Shown here: positions 47,587-61,131 of the stretch, one piece after another
How the letters are laid out: each line of letters begins with the position of its first letter
How positions within the stretch are numbered: position 1 is the first letter of the stretch
From: Chenopodium formosanum
Lineage: Eukaryota > Streptophyta > Magnoliopsida > Caryophyllales > Amaranthaceae
DNA: 64,000 bases
Direction: 5' to 3'
NCBI GenBank assembly: GCA_024500155.1
Contig: CM044869.1
Coordinates: 49,183,898 to 49,247,897, forward strand
Position numbers and translations under genes: made by a program
Notes under the pieces: model-generated
The model's input: the letters and a program-made list of their open reading frames with translations, nothing else
Databases searched by the model: none
What the model was told of the DNA's origin: nothing

Positions 47587-49335
47587 AAAAAAAAAAAAAG
47601 AGTATATATTGTTGAAAACATCCAACAGATACAGAATCATATTACTCTTGAAAAATCCTCTCATTTGAGGTTGCCATATTTCATGCCTTAGTGAACCTCA
47701 TTCAACAAAGGTACTTTAAATAAAGCTAGGCCACTCATAAAACCTGTATGATCTTGTATGAAGAATCCAATATGGGGCTGTATTATTCAAAATACTCGCA
47801 GTATGCTCTTTATGATTTAAGGCGAATGATTAGGAGTAAGAGCTAATCATGATGATACGAAGATATTATGTGTATTGGAATAATATTTGTGGTTTTATTT
47901 TATTTTATTTTATATTTACGCTTTTTCATATTTGAGGAAGATATTTAGAACAATGGTCGTTTGTGGCATTAACTTATGCAGTTATGCCCAGAACTCATTG
48001 CTTAAAATATAATTTTTCTTTGTGCAGTATACTGATCCTGTATTCATATTGTCTTTGGTTAAGCTGCTTAGCAGTATACCTTACATCTTACCTCATTTGC
48101 TTCCATGTGGTAGAAAGGGTAAGAGGAAACGGAAGGAATTTTGAATCTATAGGGCCAAGTTTCTCTTTGCTATATCAATTTGTTTCTATAGCTTTGCCCG
48201 TTATTAGGATAGCGCAACTTATTTCATTCTCAACAAAACAACTCTACCATGGTTAAAGTTGAAAGAAAAGTTTGTATGTATCGTATTGAGGGGCTCCTAA
48301 TTCCATGTTAGGTGGAAATCTATAACCTTAGCTTATGGTTTGGGATGACAGTTAAAATATTGAGAAGGCGTTATTTTTTAGTTTAGTAATAAAGGTCTTT
48401 AGGTTCACATGGTCCTCATTTTTATGTTAGAAAAGAAAACAAGTCAACAGCCAGAGAAATGATTTATAGAAGGGGGACCAATAGTCCATCAGAAGTTTAA
48501 GGCCAAAAAAAAAAAAAAAAAAAAAAAAAAGGAAGGGAATTCCAATTTCGTAACACATCTGTAATTGACAAATTAGTGAATGTCCCCACGAACGTGAACC
48601 CAAAGATAAGCTTAGTGCCCCCACTCGCTACCATTAAATTACTAAAGTAATCAAGAAACATTCCTATCATGAAAAAGGTTTCATGGAATACGTATTACTA
48701 AGGGAAGAAAACACTTTTTTTCACATGAAATTAGCATTTTGATTGTGAGGAGGCATTAGAGCAGCTCCAATGGTTGTAGCTAAAGAGTTGCTTGCAATTT
48801 CCAAAAGTCTCTAGCTATTAGCTTGATCATTGGAGCTAAAAAATACGATTAGCTTACCAAGCTAATTTGCTTGAGTAAAAAGTTTCTAAAATTTTAGACA
48901 TTAATATACTAATATAATTAAACTATTAAAGATAATTGAGAAAGTTAAGCTCATTTAAATAGCAAGTCATTAGCTAACCATTGGGGCACAAGATAGCTAC
49001 ACAAAAAATTAGCTTAAAATCCTATGTGGCATGGCAAGCTTATTTGAGAATTAGCTTACCACTGGACATGCTCTTATTGAGGGTTCCAGTCCACATGTCA
49101 GTAGTACATGGACATTCTTTGAAAGACATTGTATAGTATATCTGTATATGTTTTCTTGTCATATTATAGTATAGGTTCGGTTGAGAAATGAGATAATTAG
49201 GAAAATGTAGGGGTTACATCGATTGAATGTAAGAATATTTGAAAAAAGGGATATAACAATATAACATAAATCGTCACAAGAAACCGTTGTGACGATTTAT
49301 GTTAGCCGACCCCAAATCATTTTGGGACTAAGGCT

Positions 49336-49378
<43 letters not shown>

Positions 49379-52300
49379 CTTGAATCTTGATACCACCCAC
49401 AACAGCTGATATAAAGTTTTTCTGCATACTATGAGCTTGTCCATTGTAATAGCATTGTGATGGGTAATTTTATTAATTTCTTACAATTTGTAGACACATA
49501 GGTGTCATGATATCCGAAGGGACGATAAAAATAGTTCCGTATTCAAGGAATGTCCTTTGTACTATGTCAAAAATCATGATGTGGAACCAGATGATGCTGA
49601 TAATAGCTCTATGACTGTTGGTGATAATGGCTTACTGGCTGACATGTCGTGGCGGTGCTGGAAGAATCTCTGTCAAGTTCCCTCTGTTGTTAATTTAAAT
49701 GTTATTGAAAGGACTAGCTTGGCTTCCCTGAATGAAGGTAAGTGTGGCGCCTGGTTAATTATGTCATTAGAACTCTGATTCATCCTAGTCATTTCAAAAT
49801 CTAATCTTGTTTGATTGATAGTAACTGTTTACACTATACTGAGACTAAGAAATATCTTCTGTAAGAGAGAAAACAAGAACTAGAGACCAGTTCTTGATAC
49901 ATTATACACTCTGCTTTCAGTCCATCTTTGGTAAAGAAAATATAGCAGGTTGAAATTACTAAACTATAAGTCTAAGAAATCAACTTTTGGGATAATGTAT
50001 CTGTTCTGGCCAAGCTACCTGCTTGGAGTATGCTATTTCTGACTTTCATTTTTTTTATTAACCCATTCTCCAGGCATATGTAATTTTGTGGTATGCTTCA
50101 TATCTTTTCCGTTTTTGGCTGTTTGTTCATAATCAAATAGCTGTCACTTCTTCAGGTATATAAGTAAAGAAGCTGTGTGATAGCAATAAAATATGCTTCC
50201 AACTTGAATAGCAAGTGGCCTTAACATTTTTGCCAATTGCTTGCAACTTATAAGTGACTTGTTACCGCCTAAGACCGATGGAACCGGTGAACAAACTTAT
50301 CAATTGATAATATCTCATGTCTGATGCTTGCTCAGACGGCATTTGTTTTTCATGTCATATCCGAGGTATTTGGTTTTTGAGAAATTAATAATATTTAACA
50401 TCATTGTGCGATAGAAATGCCATGTTGCTTGAAAACTTTAACTTCATTTTGCAGTTGGAATATTGAAAGTTTCATGATTAAAAGATTCTAAGCTTGAACT
50501 ATATCAAGTATCTGCTTGCTGTAGTAGTCATATTTGGTTTGTTGACATCAGATATATGGAGGGAAGAAATGTGGCGCTTCAAACTGCCACAGCAGAAATG
50601 CATTGACATTAATTGGCAGAAAGTAGTAACCTGTAAAATAAATAATTTCTTCTGCTGAACTTATCTATTTCGACTTACTTATACATTGGAATGCCTCTCA
50701 TAATAAATAGAGTTTTGGTCTGTATATTGTTGAGGTCTCCTGTTATTATCATTGCACATTGTGATGTGTCCAGGGACTCAGGGAGACTTGTAAATCTTTA
50801 AATTTTAGTGGTGTTATTTATTATTGTGACGAGCAGCTTTCTTTAGTTTGGCTATCAGAGTTGCAATATACATATTGAGATTCAGGAATCATGCTGCAAT
50901 GCCCTTCTTCTATCTTAGGTTTTGCAATTTAGGTACCTTTCTTTATTGATGGTATACATAACTTGACAGGTGTGGTAGTTGGAAGACCTTACTTTGTCTT
51001 CCCATCAGTTGCTCAGGAAACAGATACTGCTCCCGAAGATAGCGATTTGTGCCAGTTGAATAGTAGGCGTGCGTATGCTAGCAACAGTCTCACTTCATCT
51101 TTTGCAAATTACTTCCATTGTCAAAATGCATCTTGAAGTTCTCCATATTACTTTTGTGTGTTAATACCTATTCAGTATCTTATTGGAGGTGTTTTATAAT
51201 CGAAGGTGCCTTCTTCCCCTAAATGGGATTGTGATTGGTAGTTTTCCAGGGGCTGTGTCATGCACTTCAGTCAATGGATCAGGGTCTGATATGCTGGTCA
51301 TTCTGCAATTTAGAGATAATGAGAGAAACTGCATGTATGTACTATTACATTCTTCAACCATCTGAAAGTGGACCGATGCTGATCAGGGTAAAAATCTGTT
51401 TCTTAAAATCTTAAATTCCAATACCATTGGCTTCGATTTTTTGTTCTTCTGCATATCAGCCTAAACCTTCTTTATTGCAGAGGCTTGCAGGAGCTGAGGA
51501 AATCTTGCCCTTTCCTGATGCAAATATAGATGACTCTTCAATTACTGAGGAGATTGATCATTGCATTCAACAGTGTCTAATGAAGGTAAGTTTGGTCTAC
51601 ACTTGTAATTTTGATGCACTAAGATCATCAGATATGAGCTTAATTTCCAAAGATAAAAGAACTGTTAACCCTAGCTGAATGGCTGAACCCAGAAGCAAGT
51701 CGTGTAGACTCCGTAGAGGAATATCACTTAATAGTCAACGCTCAACACTAGGACTAATTAAGCGTGCAAGAATAAAGGTATTTCATACCATATGAAACTT
51801 GATACAATATGTTTGAATCTTTTTTATCTCCATACTGGTATTAGCAACACCGAGAAATAAGGATTCACTTGCCACATGTATCACTCTCTTTGAATCTTTG
51901 ACTCTTTCTCCAATACTGGTACTAGCCACTCCAAGTTTTTTAATCTTCTCAATAAGGAAGACAGCTTTTGGAACGTGAAATCTATTTTAGATCTCTGTTA
52001 TGTTATTTTATTTTATCAAATTATGTTAGCTGTAATAAAGTGGCTAATTATAGCCTTTATAAAATTAATGCAAGTTACTTCTAATCAAGAGTGAATCTGA
52101 ATAAAAAATAATGTATATAATTTGCTATATTTTAACTCATAGCTTCTCTTCTATCTTAATGTCAACAATAGAAAGCTTGTTAAAGTTTTTACTAGCCAGG
52201 TTGTGATATACTGTACTTAATTGGTCTTTGGTTATTAGATCCTTAATGAATTATACAAGGCTAAGCTCCTTCAACCAAATTGTGATTGGGAAAAATTTAG

Positions 52301-55300
52301 CACCTCTAGAGATGTGAATCTTAGACCATATATTTTAATTTATTACTGATATCAGCAAAATTTTTTGATTCAACCACATTAAGAAAAGCTACCAGATCTC
52401 CGTTTTACTCTTTTAGTAATACTTGGTTCACTGCAATTATTTTAAATGATGATGCCTAAAATGCGTGGATGTGTCAACTGTCAAGCTTTTCCTAGACCAT
52501 GACTGGCTTAATTCTACAAATATTGGATAAGAATGCTGTATAAAAATTTGCCTAGTCTTTCATAGCAAAATAAAACTCAAATCTGCTTCACTGAATGTTG
52601 TAGATACTTCATAATCTTCTGGAAATGCTCTCTAGTATGCTTCTCTCCACACAGTTCAATATTTCAAATGGATCATCTGCTGTAGGTTAAAGCTTATGAA
52701 GAGTAAAGGATTTCATTCCTGTATGACCTTATTTGCAACTCTCACTATGAATTAACCTTCATAATGTAAAAACATTTGGAGATTAGCTACATGGTTCCAT
52801 AACATCCATTCCATCGCAAGGAGATATAAAGGTATAAACCAAATGGAGCATTCCCATAGACCCACCTCATACTGGCTAATCACCATCTTTCACTTTTCTG
52901 GCTCCCATTCGATTTTCTCCTGCAATTGGATGATAGGATTGTTTTCTTTACACATAGGAGAAATGAAAGAAATATTCATGTCCTTCAGCAAATTTGCTTA
53001 GTTGCTTCCAGTGAACAGGTGTGCCCATGAATCTTCCTAAGAGGGTTTTCCAAGCTTGTTCTGTGCTTTGTACCTCCCTAGATCAAGGCACCTTGAAGCC
53101 CCTCCTTGGTTCTTGATACCTTTCTCTAAACTCTTCGTTCTTGATATTCCTAATTTACTTCAACATAAGCTTTAGCAATTTTCTCTAGTTTTTAAACTAA
53201 GCATGCAATGTTTAGTTATGCAATGCAATTGGTAATGTGTGGAGTGAAATGAAAATGTGATTTTGCAAAATAAAGAATAGGTCTATGGATAATTTTGAGA
53301 AATAAATATAGCAACCAGGTACTTTCTTAGCCAGTGTTTTAAAAAAGTGTGTCTAAGTGCTGAGGCATTAGGAAAATGGGGTACTGCATTTTTTTCTTAG
53401 TTATGCGAAGCACATTCAAACAGGTGCACCCATGCACCTGAGGGGTGTGAGTTGCACATCTTTAATTTTTAATCCTAAATTTTATATATTATGTGTGCAC
53501 CGAAGCGAGGCAGTCATTGAAGTGAGGCATGCCTAGGTGCAGCAGGACCCTTCTCCCCTTAGTACACCTTGGGTTCTTTAATACATTGTTTGTACATGAA
53601 AAACATTTTCCTAAATGTATATGATCAACCCTTTAGAAAGCAACAGAGTATCCGATATGAAATATTAATTTTAGGTTATAACAGGAGAAGTTGCTTATCT
53701 AAATTAATCAACTAGAAGTTTGTTTATTTGGTTTTTACAAATTCAAAGTACACAAATTTATGTAAGAGAAAAGGCAAGAAAATTATTTTTATTCAAAGTT
53801 CAGACATGGAGGATAATGAATAAGATATGTCCCAAATTACCACGGATTGTGAATATTAGGATGATTTTTGGAACAAAGTACTGGAATTCATGAAGTATCA
53901 CACCATTCCACAAAGTGTCACGTCAGTCTGTGCCCTTACATGGTTGTGCAGACTGCAGAATGAGCATGGACGTGAAAATGCTGTAATTGTACTGACATGC
54001 AAGTTCTGTGATTACTTTAGTTTTGTTATTTGATTGCTGACTGGATTGTATGGTCATGCTAGACCCCTAAAGCCACATTGCAGATCAAGTGACATTCCCA
54101 AATTCCTTTGTATGTAATCTAAGCCCTCAACTCTGAGCAATTCTTGTACAACAAGAAATATACAGGAACCATGAGCAAGATTTGTTATTCATATGACACT
54201 TCCAAGATCTTTGTTTTTTTTCTGTATCTTTATCTAAACATGAAAATAGATGTGTGAAATTGTGAGTATAATATGTAACAGCTCGGAAAAGCAATCATTC
54301 ATAAGACTCAATTTAACTGCTGAATCTTGTTTAACTGGCAACTGGCTGGGATTCTGTTGGCAATAGATTTGTCTTGAGAATTATAACAATTTGTGTTCAT
54401 GTTCTGTATTCCACCATTCTTTTAGGCATGAGAAAAGCACTGTTAGATTACTTACATGAGAATACTATCTATCTTCTTCTCTACCAAAAAGCAGAAGTTA
54501 AAGGTAAGAAGAGAATGCTTTTATTCTTTACCTTACTTATCCCCATGTTTGAATAGTATACTCAATGTTGTGGTTCGTTGTGTACAATTTAGGATGTTGA
54601 TATTTTGTTGTTAACACTTCATGTACTAATTTACTTAACCTATCTTGGAACTAGAGAAAATTTACACTATTTGTTTTTTCTCTTGATTCCACTCATTTTA
54701 ACTTTTTTGAATCTATCCCTACTTTCAGGTGGAACTTAAAGACTACAATCCAGTGCAGCATTGTGGGGGTTTTCATCAAAAACTCAACCAAGTTGTTGAA
54801 GAGAATTTACGGCTTGGGTAAATTTTACTTTTACTTTTGAAATTAACCATCATGTTCTATCTAGCAGCTTGTTATGTTGTCTATATGCAGTATAAGCCTG
54901 CAGCATCCATGATATCATCACAATAGGTGGAAAATATATAATTGTGCACAGACTCCTCAGTTTACCTTGATACTCATTGTCACATACTGACATACATCAT
55001 ATCCTAAGATTCCTCACGGAATCCCTCCAGCAGCAGCATCCACATTGGCTGTTGCTGATGCCTGTTATTATATACATTTTTTTTTTTACTATTTGTTACC
55101 CTCGCCGGATCTTGCATGGATAGAGTTCCTATGGGTATTCATTTTTTATCATATTCTTAAGCCTCGGATGGGAAAGCAGATTAGTCGTAGGTTTTTATGC
55201 TTTTTATCTGTCTAAACTTTCGGGATGCATGCTGGGGCTGTTTTTATAAAATATATTAGCCTCTCATTGGGTATCAATTTTTGTATATGGAACCTTCTTT

Positions 55301-56544
55301 CTGCTGCTTCCTAATCTGGATGCATTTTGTCTTTTTACGTAGTTAATCTATTGTGAGGTAATTTGTGTTTCACAGATTTTGGCTAGCATCATTCTCATCA
55401 GATAATAGAACCTATCAGGTGGTGTACATAAATTTTCTTGATTCAAGACAGGTGATTCTAGCCGAAAGTGAAATTCATTTACTACATAAACATTGGATTT
55501 CTTTCCTGAATCAAGAAATTCCATGGACATGGTAGATTCAGGAGAAAAACTTAAACTAGCTTAATTTATCCTATTATATGAGAAATTCCTAGAAGGTTGG
55601 CTTGTTTTTAATTACCACTTCCAAAGGATAAGACTCAAACATCAATGTCATTGCTGAATGTGGAACTCTTCACATGCGGAAGTGTGTATCCAGTCAGTGT
55701 CTTCATATTGTGCATTTGCATTCTGCTTTAATGTTGCTGTCAAATTAAAGCTCTCGTTATATGCTATAGCAACCTACTCTTGTACTGTTTTGTCTGTTAG
55801 AAATATAAGTTTTACGACACCTTTAGATGCCTAACTGCCTTAGCATGAATTTCACACATTTGTGCTCCTTTCATTTTCTTATATTTTAATTAGTGGTACG
55901 GTTTGTACAATCTGTATTTTCAAAATTGTCCGATCTTTGTTCCCATTTTGGAACTTAGCTGTGGGCTGTGGCTTTATCTTTTTCCTTTTTGCAGCCTGGT
56001 AGCCCCAGAAATTTCAACTACACCCTTAATTCCTACCTGCATTGATGATGTAGCAGTCTCATTACAACCTAGTGTAGCGAGAAATGTGGCAGCTCTGCCA
56101 GGGGCAGAGGTTGCAGTTTCATCAGGGAAAGACATTGCAGCTGTGACAGTGCAAACTCGTACATCTGATCAGGCTATTGAAGATGACAAGAGCATCTCAC
56201 GTCTTACACAAGAATGGGAGCAGCTAATTGTTGGTGGTATTCCGAGAATGGACTCAGAGCTTTCAGAACCCAATTTAGAGAAGGCAAGAATATCTGCACC
56301 AGCAATTCATAAACCACTGGACATGAGAACTTCAATCATACTAGAAAGGCTGGGGAACCCTAGACAGATCAACACCAAGGCTAATACTCATAAGATACTG
56401 AGTGGCTTGGCTGCGAATGGAAATAATGGAACAACCGAACGCCATCATTCTGTAATAGACATTGATGCTGCAGATAAAGGTTTAACTGCCCCCAGCAACT
56501 TGATTAGGCCGACTTTTCAAAGATTGAAAAGGAAATATATGTGA
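44160..56544 (+). CDS. conserved plant protein of unknown function, many exons
   Basis: I do not recognise the product. Exons supported by phase are 44160-44228, 44684-44821, 45655-45781, 45991-46112, 46206-46350, 46948-47126, 49494-49737, 50970-51072, 51176-51387, 51481-51585, one ending at 54817, and 55995-56544. The joined protein starts MALLFFALDLRTLSPPLLSQ, then ANLYAF, RIGLCYL and YSPRGSSFSLRDFHYAVNHL, an alternating strand-helix pattern that could be a von Willebrand A-like fold. The middle has a Cys-rich segment (NRICCRLCRSINQIMDGFNLCE) and WRCWKNLCQVPSVVNL; the end is polar (EWEQLIVGGIPRMDSE) and finishes RPTFQRLKRKYM. A treslin/Sld3-type replication factor is one guess from the N-terminal layout, at low confidence. 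The frame breaks near 51335, and the exons between 51586 and 54728 could not be fully resolved (candidates 51679-51777 and 54426-54503), so a pseudogene or sequence error is possible. Confidence 0.6.
44303..44684. repeat. three tandem copies of a 127-bp unit in intron 1, each ending in a splice-acceptor-like CAG
   Basis: Units at about 44303-44430, 44431-44557 and 44558-44684 share TTTATTTGCATCGTTAAT, TTTAATTTCGATGATTT and the ending AATCAGT. The last CAG (44681-44683) is the acceptor used for exon 2. Use of the second unit's CAG would add an in-frame stop. Confidence 0.85.
45785..45966. repeat. compound microsatellite C-run, (CT)n, (TA)n, (TG)n
   Basis: A C-rich run, about 23 CT units, a short spacer, about 21 TA units and about 15 TG units fill the intron between 45781 and 45991. 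The tract lies only about 20 bases from the next acceptor. Confidence 0.95.
47524..47599. repeat. poly(C) with interruptions followed by poly(A)
   Basis: About 53 mostly C bases and then 23 A residues in the 2.4-kb intron 47127-49493. Likely to be unreliable in length. Confidence 0.9.
48759..49073. mobile_element. Tourist-like MITE, 315 bp, TTA target duplication
   Basis: TTA precedes (48756-48758) and follows (49074-49076). The left end GAGCAGCTCCAATGGTTG pairs with TACCACTGGACATGCTC at the right. TTAGCTA-type repeats fill the interior. It lies in the intron 47127-49493. Confidence 0.75.
49263..49376 (+). repeat. hairpin followed by a (TTG)n-tailed retroposon 3' end
   Basis: A perfect 17-bp inverted repeat (49263-49279 with 49287-49303, 7-base loop) precedes GCCGACCCCAAATCATTTTG, then GGGACTAAGGC and about 13 TTG units. 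The GCCGACCCC...GGGACTAAGGC plus (TTG)n arrangement is the 3' end seen in plant RTE-type LINEs and TS/Au-type SINEs. No 5' body could be traced. Confidence 0.6.
51586..54425. other. long intron-like stretch in the unknown gene
   Basis: Contains a 33-codon open stretch (51679-51777, MAEPRSKSCRLRRG...) ending at a good donor. Neither side of it joins in phase with the flanking exons as modelled. At 53330-53580 there is sequence rich in GTGCACC / GCACCTGAGG and AGGCATGCCTAGG motifs, possibly an old repeat. Nothing else is recognisable. Confidence 0.35.
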
Positions 56545-58119
56545 GAATAAAAACATTTGGTGGAAGACCGATTTAGAATAAACTTTGCATCATATCGTTT
56601 TAGACGAGTGTAGAACTGAAGGTCATTGTTAGCTCCTTTTGTACTACTATTTCTTTCGAGAAGAGTTTTCATCTCTCTAATGTCCATAATACTAATCTTT
56701 CTTGTCCTCCTGCAATCTGATAAAAGGTAGGCGTAAATCTTATGGCTGAATTGCATTCTTGGACAATTATTTGTCCCTAATTAATGATGGAATTTCACTT
56801 GCATGGAATAGTCCTTTCTCACACTAATCCAATAAATGGGCAAATATATGCATCAGAACTGTATGTACTTGTGAAAAAAGGTAAAACGAAAAGAATCATG
56901 TATGAGTCAAAGGTTATTTATCAATGATGTCGTTATAATAAGTATGTTGGTACTTGGTAGTATGTTAGGGGGAGGCGACACGTCAGCGTTGTTAAAAAAA
57001 AATGAGAGTTGAGCGGGAGAGTTGAGTGGTAAAACGTTTGCGAGATTCCCGCCTAAGAAGAGAGTAGCGGTAAAGGAGTTGTGGATGAAATTATGATCCC
57101 ATTTTGTTAAAAAATATTACTTCTTCTAGCAAGGTATTGTTTTGTAGTTGTAGAAACAATTTCTATTGTAATGGCAAACGAAGTTCAAGAAATTCGTTGA
57201 ATTGAAATTGAAGTAAGAAGGTTGAAACTTTTCTGGGCGACATTGGAGATAAGTTATAAAGCAATTGATCAGGTTTAAATTGTATAATTGAAATTTTTTC
57301 TCATGATTTAATATAGCTATATTGAGTAAATTAGGAATATATTATATTTGATGAAAAGGTTTTTACAAACAAATATAATTGATTTGAAGTTGTAAGGGTT
57401 GAAGAAGATATGTTTTTAGTTTTGAAATGAATTTGCAATCCATGGTTTTAGTTTTAATGTAGTATGTCGATGCACTTGTGTGGGAAGTTAATGGTTTATA
57501 GTTAATAATGTACAAGTATAATGTAGTTTTTTCTTGAGTTTTGAAAATTATAAGCCATATTAGTGAGATATGAATTTTTTTAGTATCAATATAATTACTA
57601 TGGTATAATTAAGTTTTAAGTGTTTTGTGATAATTGCAAAGCATTTTTACCTTAATGGAAAATATGTTTAAAGCCAATTTGTATTGAAAAGGACCGTGCA
57701 TTATTATTATATTGATCTAAATGAATTTGTAATGGAGAGTAAGGAGGGAAAGTAAAGGGGAAATCTTCAAATAGCATATACCCCATAAGTTGTAATGGAG
57801 TGTGAGGAGGAGAGGGAGAGGGAAAGGGAGAGGGGTCGGTTGTTGATGGAGATGGGTCAATAGGGGTGGGGGGTATTGAGCGGCGGCTCAGGTGAGGGAG
57901 AAAGGATGCCACATGAAGGGGATGGTTAAATTGGCTGGTGGAGGTGGTGGTTTTTTAATATTACTTTTTTATTTATAAATAAATTTAATTGTTAAATAAT
58001 TAATTAAGTTAGAGGGTAATTAAGAAATGGGGGAAATTAGATGGTAATTAAGTGAATTAATATAGGTTCTTGGCTTCGACAAAAAATTTAAAGTCAAGTT
58101 TTAAGCACAAACCCTTCTA
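56545..58119. other. 3' flank and intergenic DNA
   Basis: Probable 3' UTR to about 56760. At 57730-57930 a GGAGAGGGAGAGGG purine-rich stretch reads antisense as a Pro/Ser-rich frame without domain. No gene is recognised. Confidence 0.4.
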
Positions 58120-58210
58120 TACCCCGCGCAAGTTAATTCTACTTTGAAGGAGGGGTGGATGAGATTCGAACCAGTGACCTCTATGTCACGTTGGCTCCGA
58201 TGTTTGAGGC
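58120..58210 (-). mobile_element. tRNA-derived SINE fragment
   Basis: On the minus strand GAGCCAACGTGACATAGAGG is followed by a B-box-like GGTTCGAATC (58172-58163) and CTCATCCACCCCTCC. This arrangement is typical of the heads of plant tRNA-derived SINEs. The A-box side is degraded. Confidence 0.55.
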
Positions 58211-58383
58211 CTAGGAATATGTTTTATATACTATCAATTTGATTGGACTAAAATTTATTAGAAGCTATTAAAGTCAATAAATATGATAAAATCTTATCTG
58301 AATATATTAGACCTAAAACTTATTTAATAAAGGTGAACAAAATGCAACGTAAATTGGTAAATTACTTTAATAAATCATAATTG

Positions 58384-58826
58384 TCCAATAATCAATTCTA
58401 CTTTACATGGTTTCAAAAAAAAAAAAAAAAAAAAAAATCTACTTTACATTGTAATTATTGCCTCGATTTTCGTGCTCAAAATCTTCTCAATTTGTGTGCC
58501 AAGAAAATTGCTCAGATTTTTGGGGTCATTTTAGGTCTTAAGATTCAACGTTAGAGAAATAACTAGCTTAAATCCCGTGCAATGCATAGTTTTACCAAAG
58601 TTTATACTCCTTCCATTTTTAAGCGATAATCCTATATAATATATCTTTCATTTGCTAATCTAATTTGATAAGAACTTAATTTTTCAGATCTACTCAGATC
58701 TAATTGTCTAGTTTGACCGAACATTGACCTTATATGTACACTAATGACTAAGCTAGGTAATTTCATTATCTTTAATATATGAGATTTAAGTGGGGGTATA
58801 CACCCTTCATTTTTGTAAGTATTACA
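58384..58826. other. intergenic DNA with A run and a possible Helitron 3' end
   Basis: An A run lies at 58416-58437. At 58563-58585, CTAG is followed by CCCGTGCAATGC, which on the minus strand looks like a decayed Helitron terminus, but no 5' end was found. Confidence 0.35.
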
Positions 58827-60470
58827 TGTAACATCCCCGATTTACTAACTAATAATGAACAATAAATATAGGAAAAATAAACAACCTTTAAATAAAATTG
58901 CGGAAGCATACACCTAAATCGGAGGTATCACCGCCACACTCAACAACCTGTCAAGTGTTAAGGCTTACAAAATCCAAATAATTACAACTCAATAAACTAG
59001 GTGAGCTATTTATACAACTTTATAGACTCATTATAGCATACTAATCGAAACACTTGAGCTCCTTTAGCTACGATCACTTGCTTAACCTGCTTAGAAAATC
59101 TTGACTGCACACCATTAAGGACAAATTCCAAAATAGATCGTCACAGGACCACCATAAGAAAAAGACATAGCCGCAAACACAGGTAGCATAACAAACAGAC
59201 AAACACACACGTCAGCAAAAAGCTGAGTAATCACACATATCAGAATACAGAGAAAAATAATAAAATAATTAACATTACTAGCTCGCTGAAACAATGTAGT
59301 TCAAACTACATTACACATTGTACTCTGAAAATAACCTTTATCAACTTAACCTCGAATAATAATACGAACCTTTACTCAACTTATCTGTCCTATAAATGTG
59401 CCACGCTCTTTGTTTTATACCTAGCCTTGGACATGGGTAATTCGAATAACAAACCAACAAGTATAAAAACTCGAATACTCTCAATAACAAGAAAAATACC
59501 TTAAACCAGACCACATATGGGTCAATTCCCAGTGTAGGGGACCATAGAAAAATAAATAATAAAGATTGTACCTCATTCTTAACTCATGATTATCATCTCC
59601 TTACCAACATGCCAAGGACCAAGTTCTATAACGCCGAGCCTCAAACCAAGATCAACTTTTGGATCTCATACTTCGATCAAATAATCATTCACATGATAAT
59701 AAATAATATCTCAATATTGCCACAAGTTCCCAATTTATATATGACGACATATTCAATTCATAAATATCTCAACTCTTATAGGGCTAATACTAGTACCCAA
59801 AATTAATTAGCTCACACCCAAAAATAATACTCTGCATTAATAATCCTAAAACCTCATGAACAATATTCCTTATAGCAATAACATTAAAACCCTACCATAA
59901 TAACATAATCAATCCATATACAACAAAATAACACAAAGGAATGATAATACACGAGTTTCACATCATACTACACATATAATAAAATCTGATCATAAACATG
60001 AAGATAGAATAATAAACAACACTATAAAACTTAATCATAAATTTAACAAACAACTCCAAAGGTCTGTGCGATTACCTTTCGATAGTAATTAGGCAAGAAT
60101 TAAGCAAGATAATCCACCTTCACCTTTAGCAAACAATTCACGTACATGACTTGTAAGTTTAGAGAAAGTAATTGGTTTGATCATAATGTTATCATGGAGA
60201 TTATAAAGATTAACTGCACATATGGGGTTGCTACAATAAACCCACGGATAAAATGTAAAGAGAAAGGAGTTTGAATATGAAAACGGCTGCACAAAATTAT
60301 GTAGGTATAAACAACTTAATAGGGTTAAAATAATTTATATTATGCTTAAAAAAAAAATTGAAGTCCTATTTAAAATAAAATAGGGATACAAAAATTATAT
60401 CATTTACGTACAAATTATTCTTAATAAATTTCCAAAACTTATTTTATTTGTAAAATGTACGGATATTACA
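58827..60470. mobile_element. solo LTR, 1.64 kb, with 5-bp target duplication
   Basis: Begins TGTAACATCCCCGATTT and ends GTACGGATATTACA, the inverted TGTAACA...TGTTACA-type borders of many plant Ty3/gypsy-type LTRs. TTACA occurs on both sides (58822-58826 and 60471-60475). No gag or pol frame, primer-binding site or second LTR is present in the window, so recombination between LTRs has probably removed the interior. TTACA resembles the LTR tip itself, which weakens the duplication as evidence. Confidence 0.6.
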
Positions 60471-61131
60471 TTACACTTTGACTGACACATACATTTAGGT
60501 AAATTAATTGAATTGAACTTAATATAAAAATATGTAAGTAGGATAGCGAGTATTAAATAATTATAAGATAGGTATCATAGGATAAAATCTATATGATAGA
60601 TATCATAGAATGAATTTTATATAGTATAGTTAGTGGAGATATATTCAATTGTTATGAGGAAAGAGAAAAATAATAATAAAAATAAAAAAGAAGTATGAGT
60701 GAGAAAAAACTTGTCTGGACCTATTTCACAATAATATTATTGTGGACTAAAGTCCATACATGCGCAACAGACGTACTGTTGAACATAGTACTTGACCCTA
60801 ATTTTAACATGATAACCTTTATTAAAACTTATGTGACTTTATATTATTGTGACGTGTAAGCCGACGTTATGTTGGACATAATTTTTCTATTTTAATATGG
60901 TGACCTTTATTATTCATAATGACTTATATACATACATATATTAAGGGTATGTTCTGATTGACTGAATTGAGCTGAACTGAATTGAAAATAATCTGAAGAG
61001 ATCAGGCCCAAAAACTTTCATTAAAAAACATTAACTTCTTATGACCTTTGTAATAACACGATGAAATTAAATTTATTCTAATAAAATACTACCTCCGTGT
61101 CATATTAGTTGCAACTTTGAAATATTTTATA

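Noticed and set aside
58563..58590. Third minus-strand Helitron 3' end
   Set aside because: CTAG and CCCGTGCAATGC are suggestive, but the stem is decayed and no 5' TC end was found to the right.
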